Assembly (NCBI GenBank): GCA_040772505.1
Contig: JAXGYA010000001.1
Coordinates: forward strand, 62,001 to 126,000
Origin: Mariniphaga sp040772505
GTDB lineage: Bacteria; Bacteroidota; Bacteroidia; Bacteroidales; Prolixibacteraceae
Length of the DNA stretch: 64,000 nt
Direction: 5' to 3'
A program made the position numbers and the translations under genes. The notes below the pieces were generated by a model. That model worked only from the letters and a program-made list of their open reading frames with translations. It made no database searches and had not been told where the DNA came from. The first letter of the stretch is position 1; every line of letters begins with the position of its first letter. Shown piece by piece: positions 17,179 to 25,530 of the stretch.

Positions 17179-18408
17179 ATGCCGGGAGTATCAGACAGAG
17201 GAAGGGCTATGCCCGATTCACCAATACGGAAATTGGCTCCGCTTGCCGAACAGGCTAAACAGCGGGGAGTAAAAGTTTATCATCTAAACATTGGTCAACC
17301 AGATTTGCCCACTCCTCCCGAAGCGCTGGCGGCGATTAAAAACATAGACCGAACAATTCTTGAATATTCACCCAGTGAAGGGATTTTTTCATTTCGCCAA
17401 AAGCTGGTCAAGTATTACCACAAGTTCAACATCAATGTGGATGTTGACGATATCATCATTACCACAGGAGGAAGCGAAGCGGTAACTTTTGCTTTTATGA
17501 GCTGCCTCGATCCTGGGGATGAAATTATTGTCCCGGAGCCGGCATATGCCAACTACACCGCATTTGCCATTGTTGCAGGAGCTGTCATCAAGTCCATTCC
17601 GGCAAGCATAGATGATGGATTTGCCCTGCCGCCCGTTGAGGAGTTTGAAAAGCTAATTACTTCAAAAACAAAGGGGATAATGATCTGCAATCCCAATAAT
17701 CCTACAGGCTACCTATACACCAGCGAAGAGATGAATAAAATTCGTGATCTGGTTAAAAAATATGATTTATTTCTGTTTTCGGATGAGGTTTACCGTGAAT
17801 TTTGCTACACTGGCTCGCCCTACATCTCGGCGTTTCACCTTGAAGGAATTGAGCAAAACGTGGTGTTGATTGATTCAGTGTCAAAGCGGTACAGCGAATG
17901 TGGATTGCGGATTGGAGCTTTAATTACCAAAAATAAGGAGGTTAAGCGCAATGTAATCAAGTTTTGCCAGGCACGCCTCAGCCCTCCCTTAGTTGGACAG
18001 ATTGCTGCCGAAGCCTCATTGGATGCCGACCCGGCATATATGCTGAACAATTATAATGAATATGTAAACAGGCGTAAATTTCTGATTGACGGATTAAACC
18101 GCATTGAGGGGGTCTATTCGCCCATCCCGATGGGCGCTTTTTATACCGTCGCACGGCTGCCGGTAAAAAATGCCGATGATTTTTGCTCTTGGCTGCTGTC
18201 CGATTTTGAATATGAAGGGCAAACCCTCTTTCTGGCACCCGCTTCCGGTTTTTATACCGCTCCCGGTATGGGTACGGATGAAGTGCGTATAGCCTATGTG
18301 TTGAAAAAAGAAGACCTTGCCGTCTGTTTGAAAATATTGGATGAAGCGCTGAAAGTTTATCCGGGAAGAAAAGTCCCGTATTCAGCTACAGTTGAGGAAA
18401 CTGTTTAA
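17179..18408 (+). CDS. PLP-dependent class I aminotransferase
   Basis: 409 residues of fold-type I. Marks: KVYHLNIGQPDLPTPPEAL, TTGGSEAVTFAFMSCLDPGD, GIMICNPNNPTGYLYTSEEM, FLFSDEVYREFCY (Asp and Tyr contacts to PLP), and the Schiff-base Lys in VLIDSVSKRYSECGLRIGAL. The PLP phosphate and substrate carboxylate contacts (Arg near GTDEVRIAYVL) are present. It belongs to the aspartate/aromatic aminotransferase group; the amino donor cannot be fixed from sequence. ATG 17179 gives the usual PGVSDRGRAMPDSPIRKL start; an upstream TTG would add 13 hydrophobic residues. It converges with dapL. Confidence 0.92.
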   Translation: MPGVSDRGRAMPDSPIRKLAPLAEQAKQRGVKVYHLNIGQPDLPTPPEALAAIKNIDRTILEYSPSEGIFSFRQKLVKYYHKFNINVDVDDIIITTGGSEAVTFAFMSCLDPGDEIIVPEPAYANYTAFAIVAGAVIKSIPASIDDGFALPPVEEFEKLITSKTKGIMICNPNNPTGYLYTSEEMNKIRDLVKKYDLFLFSDEVYREFCYTGSPYISAFHLEGIEQNVVLIDSVSKRYSECGLRIGALITKNKEVKRNVIKFCQARLSPPLVGQIAAEASLDADPAYMLNNYNEYVNRRKFLIDGLNRIEGVYSPIPMGAFYTVARLPVKNADDFCSWLLSDFEYEGQTLFLAPASGFYTAPGMGTDEVRIAYVLKKEDLAVCLKILDEALKVYPGRKVPYSATVEETV

Positions 18409-18457
18409 ATATTGCCAAAAACAAAGAAGCCGGTCTGTTACGAATGTGCTGCCGTTA

Positions 18458-19684
18458 TTATTTCATGCTTTTAATCCGCTGCATCGCCTCAATGGTGCTT
18501 TCACGGTCGGCAAAAGCAGAAAAGCGGAAATAACCTTCACCGGCAGGACCAAATCCTGAACCGGGAGTTCCCACAACGTTTGCTTCACTGAGCACCTTGT
18601 CAAAAAACTCCCAGGAGTTCATGCCGTCTCTGGTTTTTACCCAAATGTAAGGTGCGTTCACTCCGCCGTAAACTTCATAATCCTGTTCCAAAAGACTCTC
18701 TTTCATAATGCGTGCATTTTCAAGGTAATATGAGATCACCTCTGCAATCTCCTTTTTCCCTTCAGGCGTATAAATTGCTGCTGCTGCCTTTTGCACGGGA
18801 TAGGAAACCCCGTTAAATTTGGTTGTTTGCCTGCGGTTCCACAGCGGCTTCACCGGATGAGCCTTTCCTGCCGAATCGTAAGCCATCAATTCACGAGGAA
18901 CCACGGTAAATGCACACCGTGTTCCGGTGAAACCGGCAGTTTTGGAAAAACTGCGGAATTCAATGGCAACTTCTTTCGCACCCTCAATTTCATAAATCGA
19001 ATGGGGAATCTCCTCCTCAGTTATAAATGCCTCGTATGCAGCATCATATAGAATGATACTTCTATTTTTGCGTGCATAATCCACCCACTTCTTCAACTCT
19101 TCTTTGGTTGCTACTGCCCCCGTGGGATTATTTGGAAAGCAAAGAAAAATTAAATCGGGTGTCTCTTCCGGGAATTCAGGAATAAATCCATTTTCCTTTG
19201 TGCAGGGCATATAAATAATTCCTTTGTAGTATCCAGAGTCAAAACCATCGGTTTTGCCCGACATAACCGTAGTGTCGGCATAAACCGGATAAACCGGATC
19301 GCAAATTCCAACTTTATTGTCGTGACCGAAAATTTCCTGAATATTCCCGGTGTCGCATTTTGAACCGTCTGAAATAAAAATATCATCTGCCGGAATATCT
19401 ATACCCCGCTTCTGATAATCATTTTCTGCAATTACTTCTCTCAAAAATGCATAGCCCTGCTCCGGTCCGTAACCCCTGAAAGTATCAGCATGTGCCATTT
19501 CATCCACACCTTCGTGAAAAGCTTTCGTAACGCTTGCCACAAGCGGTCTTGTCACATCCCCGATGCCCATGCGAATCACTTTCTTACCGGGATTCGCAGC
19601 CACAAAAGCGCTAACCCTTCTCCCTATTTCCGGGAAGAGATATCCCGCCTGAAGCTTCAAGTAATTTTCATTAATTTTTGCCAT
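18458..19684 (-). CDS. dapL: LL-diaminopimelate aminotransferase DapL
   Basis: 408 residues. DapL converts tetrahydrodipicolinate to LL-diaminopimelate in one step, bypassing DapD/C/E. The N-terminus INENYLKLQAGYLFPEIGRR and VIRMGIGDVTRPL are the DapL signature. The core has FISDGSKCDTGNIQEIF, DPVYPVYADT, FLCFPNNPTGAVATKEEL, ILYDAAYEAFI and the PLP Lys in EFRSFSKTAGFTGTRCAF. Start 19684 gives MAKINENYLKL; an ATG three codons upstream is possible. It lies divergent from the dapF-like gene, which supports a DAP/lysine and peptidoglycan role. Confidence 0.96.
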   Translation of the reverse strand: MAKINENYLKLQAGYLFPEIGRRVSAFVAANPGKKVIRMGIGDVTRPLVASVTKAFHEGVDEMAHADTFRGYGPEQGYAFLREVIAENDYQKRGIDIPADDIFISDGSKCDTGNIQEIFGHDNKVGICDPVYPVYADTTVMSGKTDGFDSGYYKGIIYMPCTKENGFIPEFPEETPDLIFLCFPNNPTGAVATKEELKKWVDYARKNRSIILYDAAYEAFITEEEIPHSIYEIEGAKEVAIEFRSFSKTAGFTGTRCAFTVVPRELMAYDSAGKAHPVKPLWNRRQTTKFNGVSYPVQKAAAAIYTPEGKKEIAEVISYYLENARIMKESLLEQDYEVYGGVNAPYIWVKTRDGMNSWEFFDKVLSEANVVGTPGSGFGPAGEGYFRFSAFADRESTIEAMQRIKSMK

Positions 19685-19880
19685 ATTTTCCAATAATTAT
19701 AAACAGTTGAGTTAAACCACAAAGAATATTTCACTGCATTATCTGTGTAAAACAACTATTTAGGTGCATTTGTGTAACTTTCACAAAATTAAGAATAAAA
19801 TGATGCGTACAGGAATTATCGCCTCAGGTCCCGGAAAATTGACTGATGTTTAATACTTTTGTAAAATAAAAACGGTTATC

Positions 19881-20750
19881 ATGCAAAATTCATTTGTAAA
19901 ATCCCATGGACTGGGGAATGACTATATTGTTTTAAATCAGGATAAAATAAGTTTTAAACTTACTGAAAATGCAATCCGTAAGATTTGTGATGTACATTTT
20001 GGAATCGGTTCGGACGGAATTTTACTGAAAGTGCCTTCATCCAAAGCTAATTTTGGTTTGCGCATTCTGAATCCCGACGGGTCGGAAGCAGAGAAAAGCG
20101 GAAACGGACTGCGGATTTTTGCCAAATACCTTTATGACTATCAGCATTCCAAAACCAGAAAATTCACCATTGAAACTCCCGGTGGCATGGTTCAGGCTGA
20201 AATTATCAAAGAGAAAAATGGCAAGGCGAAAACAGTGAAAGTGGATATGGGCAAAGCAATTTTCAGCTCAGCTCAGATTCCGGTAAACTGTGAAAAAGAG
20301 GAGTGCATTGGTGAAACGCTTCATCTGGAATACCGTGATTATGTGATGAACTGTGTGTCGGTAGGAAATCCGCACTGCGTGATTTTCACAGACAATCTCG
20401 ATGAAGAAGAGGTGAAGGTTTTCGGTCATCAAATTGAAAATCATCCTGCTTTCCCAAACCGTATCAACGTTCAGTTTGCCAAAGTAATTTCACCAACAGA
20501 GGTGGAAATAATGATTTGGGAACGTGGCGCCGGCTGGACGCTTGCTTCGGGGAGTTCTTCATGTGCCGTGGCGGCGGTTGCAGTTAAAAAGGGTTTAACC
20601 CAAAAATACTTAACCGTGAAAATGCCCGGAGGAGAATTGAAAATCGAAATTGAAGAACAGTGGGATATTCGCATGACCGGAGATGTGAGTGAAATTGCAA
20701 ACGGTTTTCTGAGCCGCGAACTGGTGGCTGAATTAACGGATTCGCAGTAA
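19881..20750 (+). CDS. dapF: Diaminopimelate epimerase-like protein with one catalytic Cys replaced
   Basis: 289 residues of the DapF fold. Conserved parts are SHGLGNDYIVL, HFGIGSDGILL, ILNPDGSEAEKSGNG, SVGNPHCVIF and RGAGWTLASGSSSCAVAAVA. DapF uses two Cys as acid/base to turn LL-DAP into meso-DAP. Here the second Cys remains (GSSSCA, about residue 223), but the first is Ile: SGNGLRIFAKYL where canonical DapF has NGxRC. The second loop reads SGSSSC rather than CGTGAC. So either chemistry is altered or a neighbouring residue substitutes. Position between dapL (divergent) and a LysA homologue favours DAP epimerase activity. A TACTTTTG box lies at 19854-19861. Confidence 0.85.
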   Translation: MQNSFVKSHGLGNDYIVLNQDKISFKLTENAIRKICDVHFGIGSDGILLKVPSSKANFGLRILNPDGSEAEKSGNGLRIFAKYLYDYQHSKTRKFTIETPGGMVQAEIIKEKNGKAKTVKVDMGKAIFSSAQIPVNCEKEECIGETLHLEYRDYVMNCVSVGNPHCVIFTDNLDEEEVKVFGHQIENHPAFPNRINVQFAKVISPTEVEIMIWERGAGWTLASGSSSCAVAAVAVKKGLTQKYLTVKMPGGELKIEIEEQWDIRMTGDVSEIANGFLSRELVAELTDSQ

Positions 20751-20854
20751 ATTCATTAATTATCTGATAAATAAACCTCAATATTATTTGGAATTATTCC
20801 ACATAACTTTTCTATAATGTACATTTGTGTCAAACGACAAGAATTCAGATAAAC

Positions 20855-22120
20855 ATGGCTGAAAAATCAATTCCTTTTTCAAAAGAATTCATTGAAAAAA
20901 TCATTGAAGAGTTTCCTACACCTTTTCACATTTATGATGAAAGGGCTATCCGGGAAAATGCCCGGAGATTTAAAAAAGCCTTTGACTGGAACAAAGGATT
21001 TAAAGAGTATTTTGCAATAAAAGCCACCCCCAATCCCTACATCATGAAAGTGTTGAGGGAGGAAGGTTTTGGCATTGACTGCAGTTCGGAAGCTGAACTT
21101 GAACTGGCTGCAAGGGTTGGCATGAGCGGAGAAGAAATCATGCTCACTTCAAACGCTACACCTGCTTCGGAGTTTATTGCAGCCAGAAAACTGGGGGCAA
21201 TCATCAACCTGGATGATATTTCCCACATCGAATATCTGGAACGCCACGCCGGCTTGCCGGAAACCATCTGCATGCGCTACAATCCCGGAAATTTAAAGCA
21301 GGGAAACCTGATAATCGGGCATCCGGAAGAAGCCAAATACGGTTTCACCCGTGAGCAGATTATTGAAGGCTACACTATATTGAAAAACAAAGGAGTGAAA
21401 CATTTCGGCATTCACACCATGGTGGCTTCCAACGAGCTTGACCCCGGATATTTTATCGAAACAGCCGAAGTGCTTTTCGATCTGATTGCAGAAATATATG
21501 AAAAAACCGGCGTGAAAATCAGTTTTGCAAATCTTGGCGGCGGTGTTGGAATACCTTACAAACCCGGACAAAAGGCTGTGGATTTGGAATATGTCAGCGC
21601 CGGTATTAAAAAACTGTATCACGAAAAAATTGAAGAAAACGGACTGGCACCACTGAAAATATTTTTTGAGCTTGGCAGAGCAATCACCGGTCCTTTCGGA
21701 TATCTGGTGGCAAAAGTGCTGCACATCAAAAACACCTACAAGCAGTTTGCGGGGCTTGATGCCAGCATGGCAAACCTGATGCGTCCGGGAATGTATGGCG
21801 CCTACCACCACATCACGGTTTTAGGAAAGGAGAATGAACCGCACGACCGGAAATATGATGTAACCGGCTCACTTTGTGAAAACAACGACAAGTTTGCCAT
21901 TGACCGGATGCTGCCGGAAATGGTGCCGGGAGATGTAGTTGTAATTCACGATGCCGGAGCCCACGGGCACGCCATGGGATTCAACTACAACGGGAAACTG
22001 AAATCAGCCGAACTGCTGCTTCGTGAAAACGGAGAGGTGGTTCAAATCCGCCGCGCAGAAACCATGGAGGATTATTTTGCAACCCTTGACTTCAACGGAC
22101 TGAAAGATTTCAAGGTCTGA
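20855..22120 (+). CDS. lysA: Diaminopimelate decarboxylase-like PLP enzyme (variant LysA)
   Basis: 421 residues of the alanine-racemase-fold decarboxylases. The PLP Lys is in EYFAIKATPNPYI (about residue 50), followed by GIDCSSEAELELA, MLTSNATPASEF, the Gly-rich phosphate loop NLGGGVGIPYKPG and FELGRAITGPFGYLV. The usual HIGSQ is HTMVASNEL, and the usual CESGD is CENNDKFAIDR, so it is a divergent subgroup of LysA. Predicted to make L-lysine from meso-DAP. It follows the dapF-like gene by 104 bases. Start 20855 gives MAEKSIPFSKEF; an earlier ATG at 20825 adds ten residues without family support. Confidence 0.88.
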   Translation: MAEKSIPFSKEFIEKIIEEFPTPFHIYDERAIRENARRFKKAFDWNKGFKEYFAIKATPNPYIMKVLREEGFGIDCSSEAELELAARVGMSGEEIMLTSNATPASEFIAARKLGAIINLDDISHIEYLERHAGLPETICMRYNPGNLKQGNLIIGHPEEAKYGFTREQIIEGYTILKNKGVKHFGIHTMVASNELDPGYFIETAEVLFDLIAEIYEKTGVKISFANLGGGVGIPYKPGQKAVDLEYVSAGIKKLYHEKIEENGLAPLKIFFELGRAITGPFGYLVAKVLHIKNTYKQFAGLDASMANLMRPGMYGAYHHITVLGKENEPHDRKYDVTGSLCENNDKFAIDRMLPEMVPGDVVVIHDAGAHGHAMGFNYNGKLKSAELLLRENGEVVQIRRAETMEDYFATLDFNGLKDFKV

Positions 22121-22171
22121 AATTTATATGGAAACTGACTTGTTTAGCCTGATTTTATGTAAATTCGGAAG

Positions 22172-23311
22172 ATGAAACAAGTGATGAAAATAGGATTCGA
22201 TGCAAAACGGGCATTCCTTAACTCTTCAGGGTTAGGGAACTATAGCCGGAATACGTTGAATGCACTCCAGAAATATTTCCCCGGTAACAGCTATCAGCTT
22301 TTCACTCCCGAAATAACAGATAAACTCTTCAAAAACTATAAAAAATTTCAGGTGTTTTCACCGCGAGGCTTCATTGCAAAAAACATTAATCCTTTGTGGC
22401 GCAGTGTTCTCCTTCTTTCGCAACTGAGACGAAACGATGTGGAGCTTTTTCACGGATTGAGCAATGAACTGCCCAAAGGAATAGACAAAAGTAAAATTCC
22501 GGCTGTGGTTACGATTCACGATCTGATTTTTATGCGCTACCCCGAATTTTACAACATAATCGACCGCAAAATCTATTTTAAAAAGGTGAGAAATGCTTGC
22601 CATGCTGCCACAAAAATTATTGCCATCAGCAGGCAGACCAAGCAGGATATTGTATCTTTTCTTCAAATTCCCGCCGAAAAAATTGAGCTGATTTATCAGC
22701 CGGTTTCCTCAGTTTTTTTTGAAAAACAAAATACAGATGAAACCCTGAAAAAATACGACCTCCCCGGAGATTTCATTTTATCGGTTGGAACACTTGAACC
22801 CCGGAAAAATCAGTTGTCCATACTTCAGGCTCTTCATGCACAGAAAATCAAAACGAAAATTGTATTTGTCGGAAAACAAAATGCACCATACTTCAAGGAA
22901 ATGATGCAGTTTATTGCGGAACATGAGATGAGCAAGCAGGTGATGTTTCTTTCCGACTTGCCGGAAGAAGAGCTTGCAGCATTATACCGGGCTGCTCTTT
23001 TCTCGGTCTATATTTCGGTTTTTGAAGGATTTGGACTTCCCGTGATTGAAGCCATGGCAAGCCGATGCCCGGTCATTACCTCCTCGGTTTCCGTTTTGCC
23101 CGAAACTGCCGGTGATGCTGCACTTTTGTGCAATCCTGCTCAGATTGAGGATATTGGCGAAAAACTGAAAATATTAACGGAAAGCCGGGAACTTCAAGAT
23201 ACCCTGATTCAAAAAGGGAAGAAACGTGCCGAACTGTTTCATCCCGAAATTTATGCCCGCCAACTCATATCTTTATACACAGAAATAGTGAATGCCGAAC
23301 ATGCAAAATGA
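22172..23311 (+). CDS. Glycosyltransferase family 4 protein
   Basis: 379 residues of GT-B fold. N-terminal domain: IGFDAKRAFLNSSGLGNYSR (glycine-rich acceptor loop) and VVTIHDLIFMRYPEFY. C-terminal domain: DFILSVGTLEPRKNQLSIL, VMFLSDLPEEELAALYRAA and the EX7E nucleotide-sugar site FEGFGLPVIEAMASRCPVIT, ending VLPETAGDAALLCNP. It probably adds a sugar to a glycan or lipid on the cytoplasmic face; donor and acceptor are unknown. No other glycan genes are beside it. An ATG at 22184 (MKIGFDAKR) may be the real start. The stop overlaps tsaC by 20 bases. Confidence 0.9.
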   Translation: MKQVMKIGFDAKRAFLNSSGLGNYSRNTLNALQKYFPGNSYQLFTPEITDKLFKNYKKFQVFSPRGFIAKNINPLWRSVLLLSQLRRNDVELFHGLSNELPKGIDKSKIPAVVTIHDLIFMRYPEFYNIIDRKIYFKKVRNACHAATKIIAISRQTKQDIVSFLQIPAEKIELIYQPVSSVFFEKQNTDETLKKYDLPGDFILSVGTLEPRKNQLSILQALHAQKIKTKIVFVGKQNAPYFKEMMQFIAEHEMSKQVMFLSDLPEEELAALYRAALFSVYISVFEGFGLPVIEAMASRCPVITSSVSVLPETAGDAALLCNPAQIEDIGEKLKILTESRELQDTLIQKGKKRAELFHPEIYARQLISLYTEIVNAEHAK

Positions 23312-23864
23312 TATCCGGGAAGCAACCAATGTATTAAAAAGAGGAGGAGTTATCCTTTACCCAACCGATACCATCTGGGGAATTGGCTGCGATGCCACAA
23401 ATCCTGAAGCTGTTCAGCGCATTTATCAGATTAAACAGCGAAATGACACCCAGGGCATGCTCGTTTTGATGGAAAATCCGGCATTGCTCAACCGTTATGT
23501 GAATGAAGTGCCCGACATTGCATGGGACCTGGCTGAACTGAGTACCACACCGCTAACCATAATTTTCCCGGAAGCAAAAAATCTGGCACACAATCTCATT
23601 GCCCAAGATGGCAGCATTGGAATACGGATTACCAGGGAAACTTTTACAGTAAAGTTGCTGCAACAGTTCCGCAGACCCATAGTTTCCACTTCCGCCAATG
23701 TCAGCGGACAAAAATTTCCCGCAATTTTTGATGATATTTCTGAGGAAATTAAAAGCAGTGTTGATTACATTGTCAACTACCGGCAGGATGATACCAATCC
23801 GGCGCAGCCGTCATCCATCATTAAACTTTGGCCGGATGGCCGGATTGATATCGTCAGAAAATAA
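23292..23864 (+). CDS. tsaC: L-threonylcarbamoyladenylate synthase (YrdC/Sua5 family)
   Basis: 190 residues, a stand-alone YrdC domain. It makes threonylcarbamoyl-AMP from Thr, bicarbonate and ATP for t6A37 of tRNAs. Signature: VLKRGGVILYPTDTIWGIGC, YQIKQRNDTQGMLVLM (K.R....P.. region), TPLTIIFPEAKNLA, GIRITRETFTVKLL and IVSTSANVSGQKFPA. The shorter length matches TsaC rather than the Sua5 fusion. ATG 23301 is an alternative start. Its pathway partner TsaE is at the other end of the window. It converges with mscL nine bases away. Confidence 0.92.
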   Translation: MPNMQNDIREATNVLKRGGVILYPTDTIWGIGCDATNPEAVQRIYQIKQRNDTQGMLVLMENPALLNRYVNEVPDIAWDLAELSTTPLTIIFPEAKNLAHNLIAQDGSIGIRITRETFTVKLLQQFRRPIVSTSANVSGQKFPAIFDDISEEIKSSVDYIVNYRQDDTNPAQPSSIIKLWPDGRIDIVRK

Positions 23865-23873
23865 CCGAACTGA

Positions 23874-24311
23874 TTACTTTTTTTCTTTCAGAAGATCTCT
23901 GATTTCTGTCAGTAAAGTTTCTTCTGCCGAAGGAGCCGGAACTGGTGTCGGAGCTTGTTCCTGTCTCTTTTTCAGCTTATTAAATGCTTTGACTACCATG
24001 AAAATGGAGAAAGCAACAATCAGAAAATCAAGCACAGTGTTGATAAATGCTCCGTACCTGAGGGCAACTTCTGCCACTGCAGGCACAACAACAGCCTCCC
24101 CTTGCATCACTGCTTCCTGTCCGGATTTTAAAATCACCTGAAGGTCACCAAAATCGGTGTTCCCAAGCAACAAACCGATTGGCGGCATGAGCACATCGTT
24201 GACAAATGAAGTGACGATGCTTCCAAAAGCGCCACCGATAATTACGGCAACTGCAAGATCAAGCACATTGCCTTTCATTGCAAAGTCTTTAAATTCTTTT
24301 AAGATTTTCAT
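23874..24311 (-). CDS. mscL: Large-conductance mechanosensitive channel MscL
   Basis: 145 residues, two membrane helices. The channel opens under membrane tension to release solutes during hypo-osmotic shock. The N-terminal KEFKDFAMKGNVLDLAVAVI (S1 helix and Gly-rich pore helix TM1) and IIGGAFGSIVTSFVNDVLMP are the MscL signature. TM2 is INTVLDFLIVAFSIFMVVKA, followed by the KKRQE cluster and a C-terminal helix LLTEIRDLLKEK. The loop between helices (DLQVILKSGQEAVMQGEAVV) is normal in size. It is monocistronic, convergent with tsaC. Confidence 0.96.
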   Translation of the reverse strand: MKILKEFKDFAMKGNVLDLAVAVIIGGAFGSIVTSFVNDVLMPPIGLLLGNTDFGDLQVILKSGQEAVMQGEAVVVPAVAEVALRYGAFINTVLDFLIVAFSIFMVVKAFNKLKKRQEQAPTPVPAPSAEETLLTEIRDLLKEKK

Positions 24312-24407
24312 AAAAAATAATTTGTGTTAAAAACTAAGTTGATTTTTCCACCAGCTTACAGATTACTGCTAACTGATTGTGTGAAAATTTTTTTTCTTTG
24401 TAAACAC

Positions 24408-24935
24408 CTACTCAAATAATCCTTCGGGGATTATAAGCGTGATGGTTTTTTTATTTTCATCGGTATTCACCAAAATATCTTCATTAAAAGGAACCAAAAA
24501 TTCTTTCCCCCCGGCATCTATCGTGAAGACAATATTCCCGGAATAATTATCTGATGCCGATATTTTTCCAACTTCTTTCCCGCCGGCATCCAGCAGGCGA
24601 TAGTGCAAAAACGGATGCTCAGTGGATTCAACAACGTCATCGCCAGCTTCATGAGTGAAAAGATAAACCGGACAACCTGTAAACCGGCGTGCATATTCTT
24701 GGGTATCTACCCAATCGAATGTAATGATTGCTGTGTTATCGGAACTAAACTGAATCCCGTCCGGGGATATGAAAAAAGGGACGAGTAACCCGTCAATTTC
24801 CAGAAAAAGATGTTTTGTCTGCTCAATTGTATCTTCAAACTGAGGGTTGAATTCTAATATCAATCTGCCATGCACACCGTGGGTTTTACGAATGGTTCCA
24901 ATTTGCCGGCATTCAGATTTTGGTATTGTTTCCAT
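24408..24935 (-). CDS. rimM: 16S rRNA processing protein RimM
   Basis: 175 residues. RimM binds the 30S head through S19 and helps 16S rRNA maturation. The N-terminal domain begins CRQIGTIRKTHGVHGRLIL, the conserved G.I...HG..G motif; the middle has FDWVDTQEYARRFTGCPVYL, and the C-terminal PRC-barrel has YRLLDAGGKEVGKISAS, FLVPFNEDILVNTDENKKTI and LIIPEGLFE. Start 24935 (METIPKSECRQIG) is preferred over 24974. It lies downstream of rpsP, the usual neighbour, but a strong terminator-like hairpin (24973-25007) separates the two. Confidence 0.94.
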   Translation of the reverse strand: METIPKSECRQIGTIRKTHGVHGRLILEFNPQFEDTIEQTKHLFLEIDGLLVPFFISPDGIQFSSDNTAIITFDWVDTQEYARRFTGCPVYLFTHEAGDDVVESTEHPFLHYRLLDAGGKEVGKISASDNYSGNIVFTIDAGGKEFLVPFNEDILVNTDENKKTITLIIPEGLFE

Positions 24936-24972
24936 TGTTGCAAATATAGGTGATATTAAAATTTTGGCAAAC

Positions 24973-25007
24973 AAAAAACCATCTGCAACTGTTGCAGATG
25001 GTTTTTT
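24973..25007. terminator. Hairpin terminator between rpsP and rimM
   Basis: A perfect 11-base-pair stem (CCATCTGCAAC, one-base loop, GTTGCAGATGG; 24979-25001) is flanked by six A on one side and six T on the other, so it can terminate in both directions. It lies 24 bases past the ancestral stop of rpsP and 38 bases before the rimM start, which implies attenuation or a separate rimM promoter. Confidence 0.85.
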
Positions 25008-25070
25008 ATTTTGTGTAAGAAAAATGCAGATTAAGAATCGGCGCTTTTTTCCTCCTGAGCTTCTTCTGCA

Positions 25071-25530
25071 GCAGGCTTTTCTTCCGCTACCGGAGCTTTA
25101 GTCTCAACTTTCTGAACTTTTTCTTCAGCAGGCTTTTCTTCCGCTGCCGGAGCCTTAGTCTCAACTTTCTGAACTTTTTCTTCAGCAGGCTTTTCTTCCG
25201 CTGCCGGAGCCTTAGTCTCAACTTTCTGAACTTTTTCTTCAGCAGGCTTTTCTTCCGCTGCCGGAGCTTTAGTTTTTCTGAACTTTTTCTTCAGCAGGCT
25301 TTTCTTCCGCTACCGGAGCTTTAGTCTCAACTTTCTGAACTTTTTCTTCAGCAGGCTTTTCTTCCGCTTTTAGTCTCAACTTTCTGAACTTTTTCTTCAG
25401 CAGGCTTTTCTTCCGCTGCCGGAGCCATAGTCTCAACTTTCTGAACTTTTTCTTCAGCAGGCTTTTCTTCCGCTGCCGGAGCCATAGTCTCAACTTTCTG
25501 AACTTTTTCTTCAGCAGGCTTTACTTCCAC
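25071..25530 (-). repeat. 57-base tandem repeats in the rpsP tail, with two out-of-frame deletions
   Basis: The landmark GCAGGC (plus strand) recurs at 25071, 25128, 25185, 25242, 25294, 25351, 25400, 25457 and 25514. The spacings are 57, 57, 57, 52, 57, 49, 57 and 57. Each full unit codes for 19 residues of the type APAAEEKPAEEKVQKVETK on the minus strand. The 49 and 52 units have lost 8 and 5 bases (near 25366-25373 and 25272-25277). Adding back 13 bases restores one frame from the S16 start to a stop at 25031-25033. Confidence 0.9.

Noticed and set aside
22039..22049. GGTTCAAATCC, a tRNA T-loop-like sequence
   Set aside because: It lies inside the lysA-like coding region, and no acceptor or anticodon stem can be folded around it.
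25071..25530. Regularly spaced repeats resembling a CRISPR array
   Set aside because: The repeats are contiguous 57-base units without unique spacers, lie in frame with S16 and code for a 19-residue motif.
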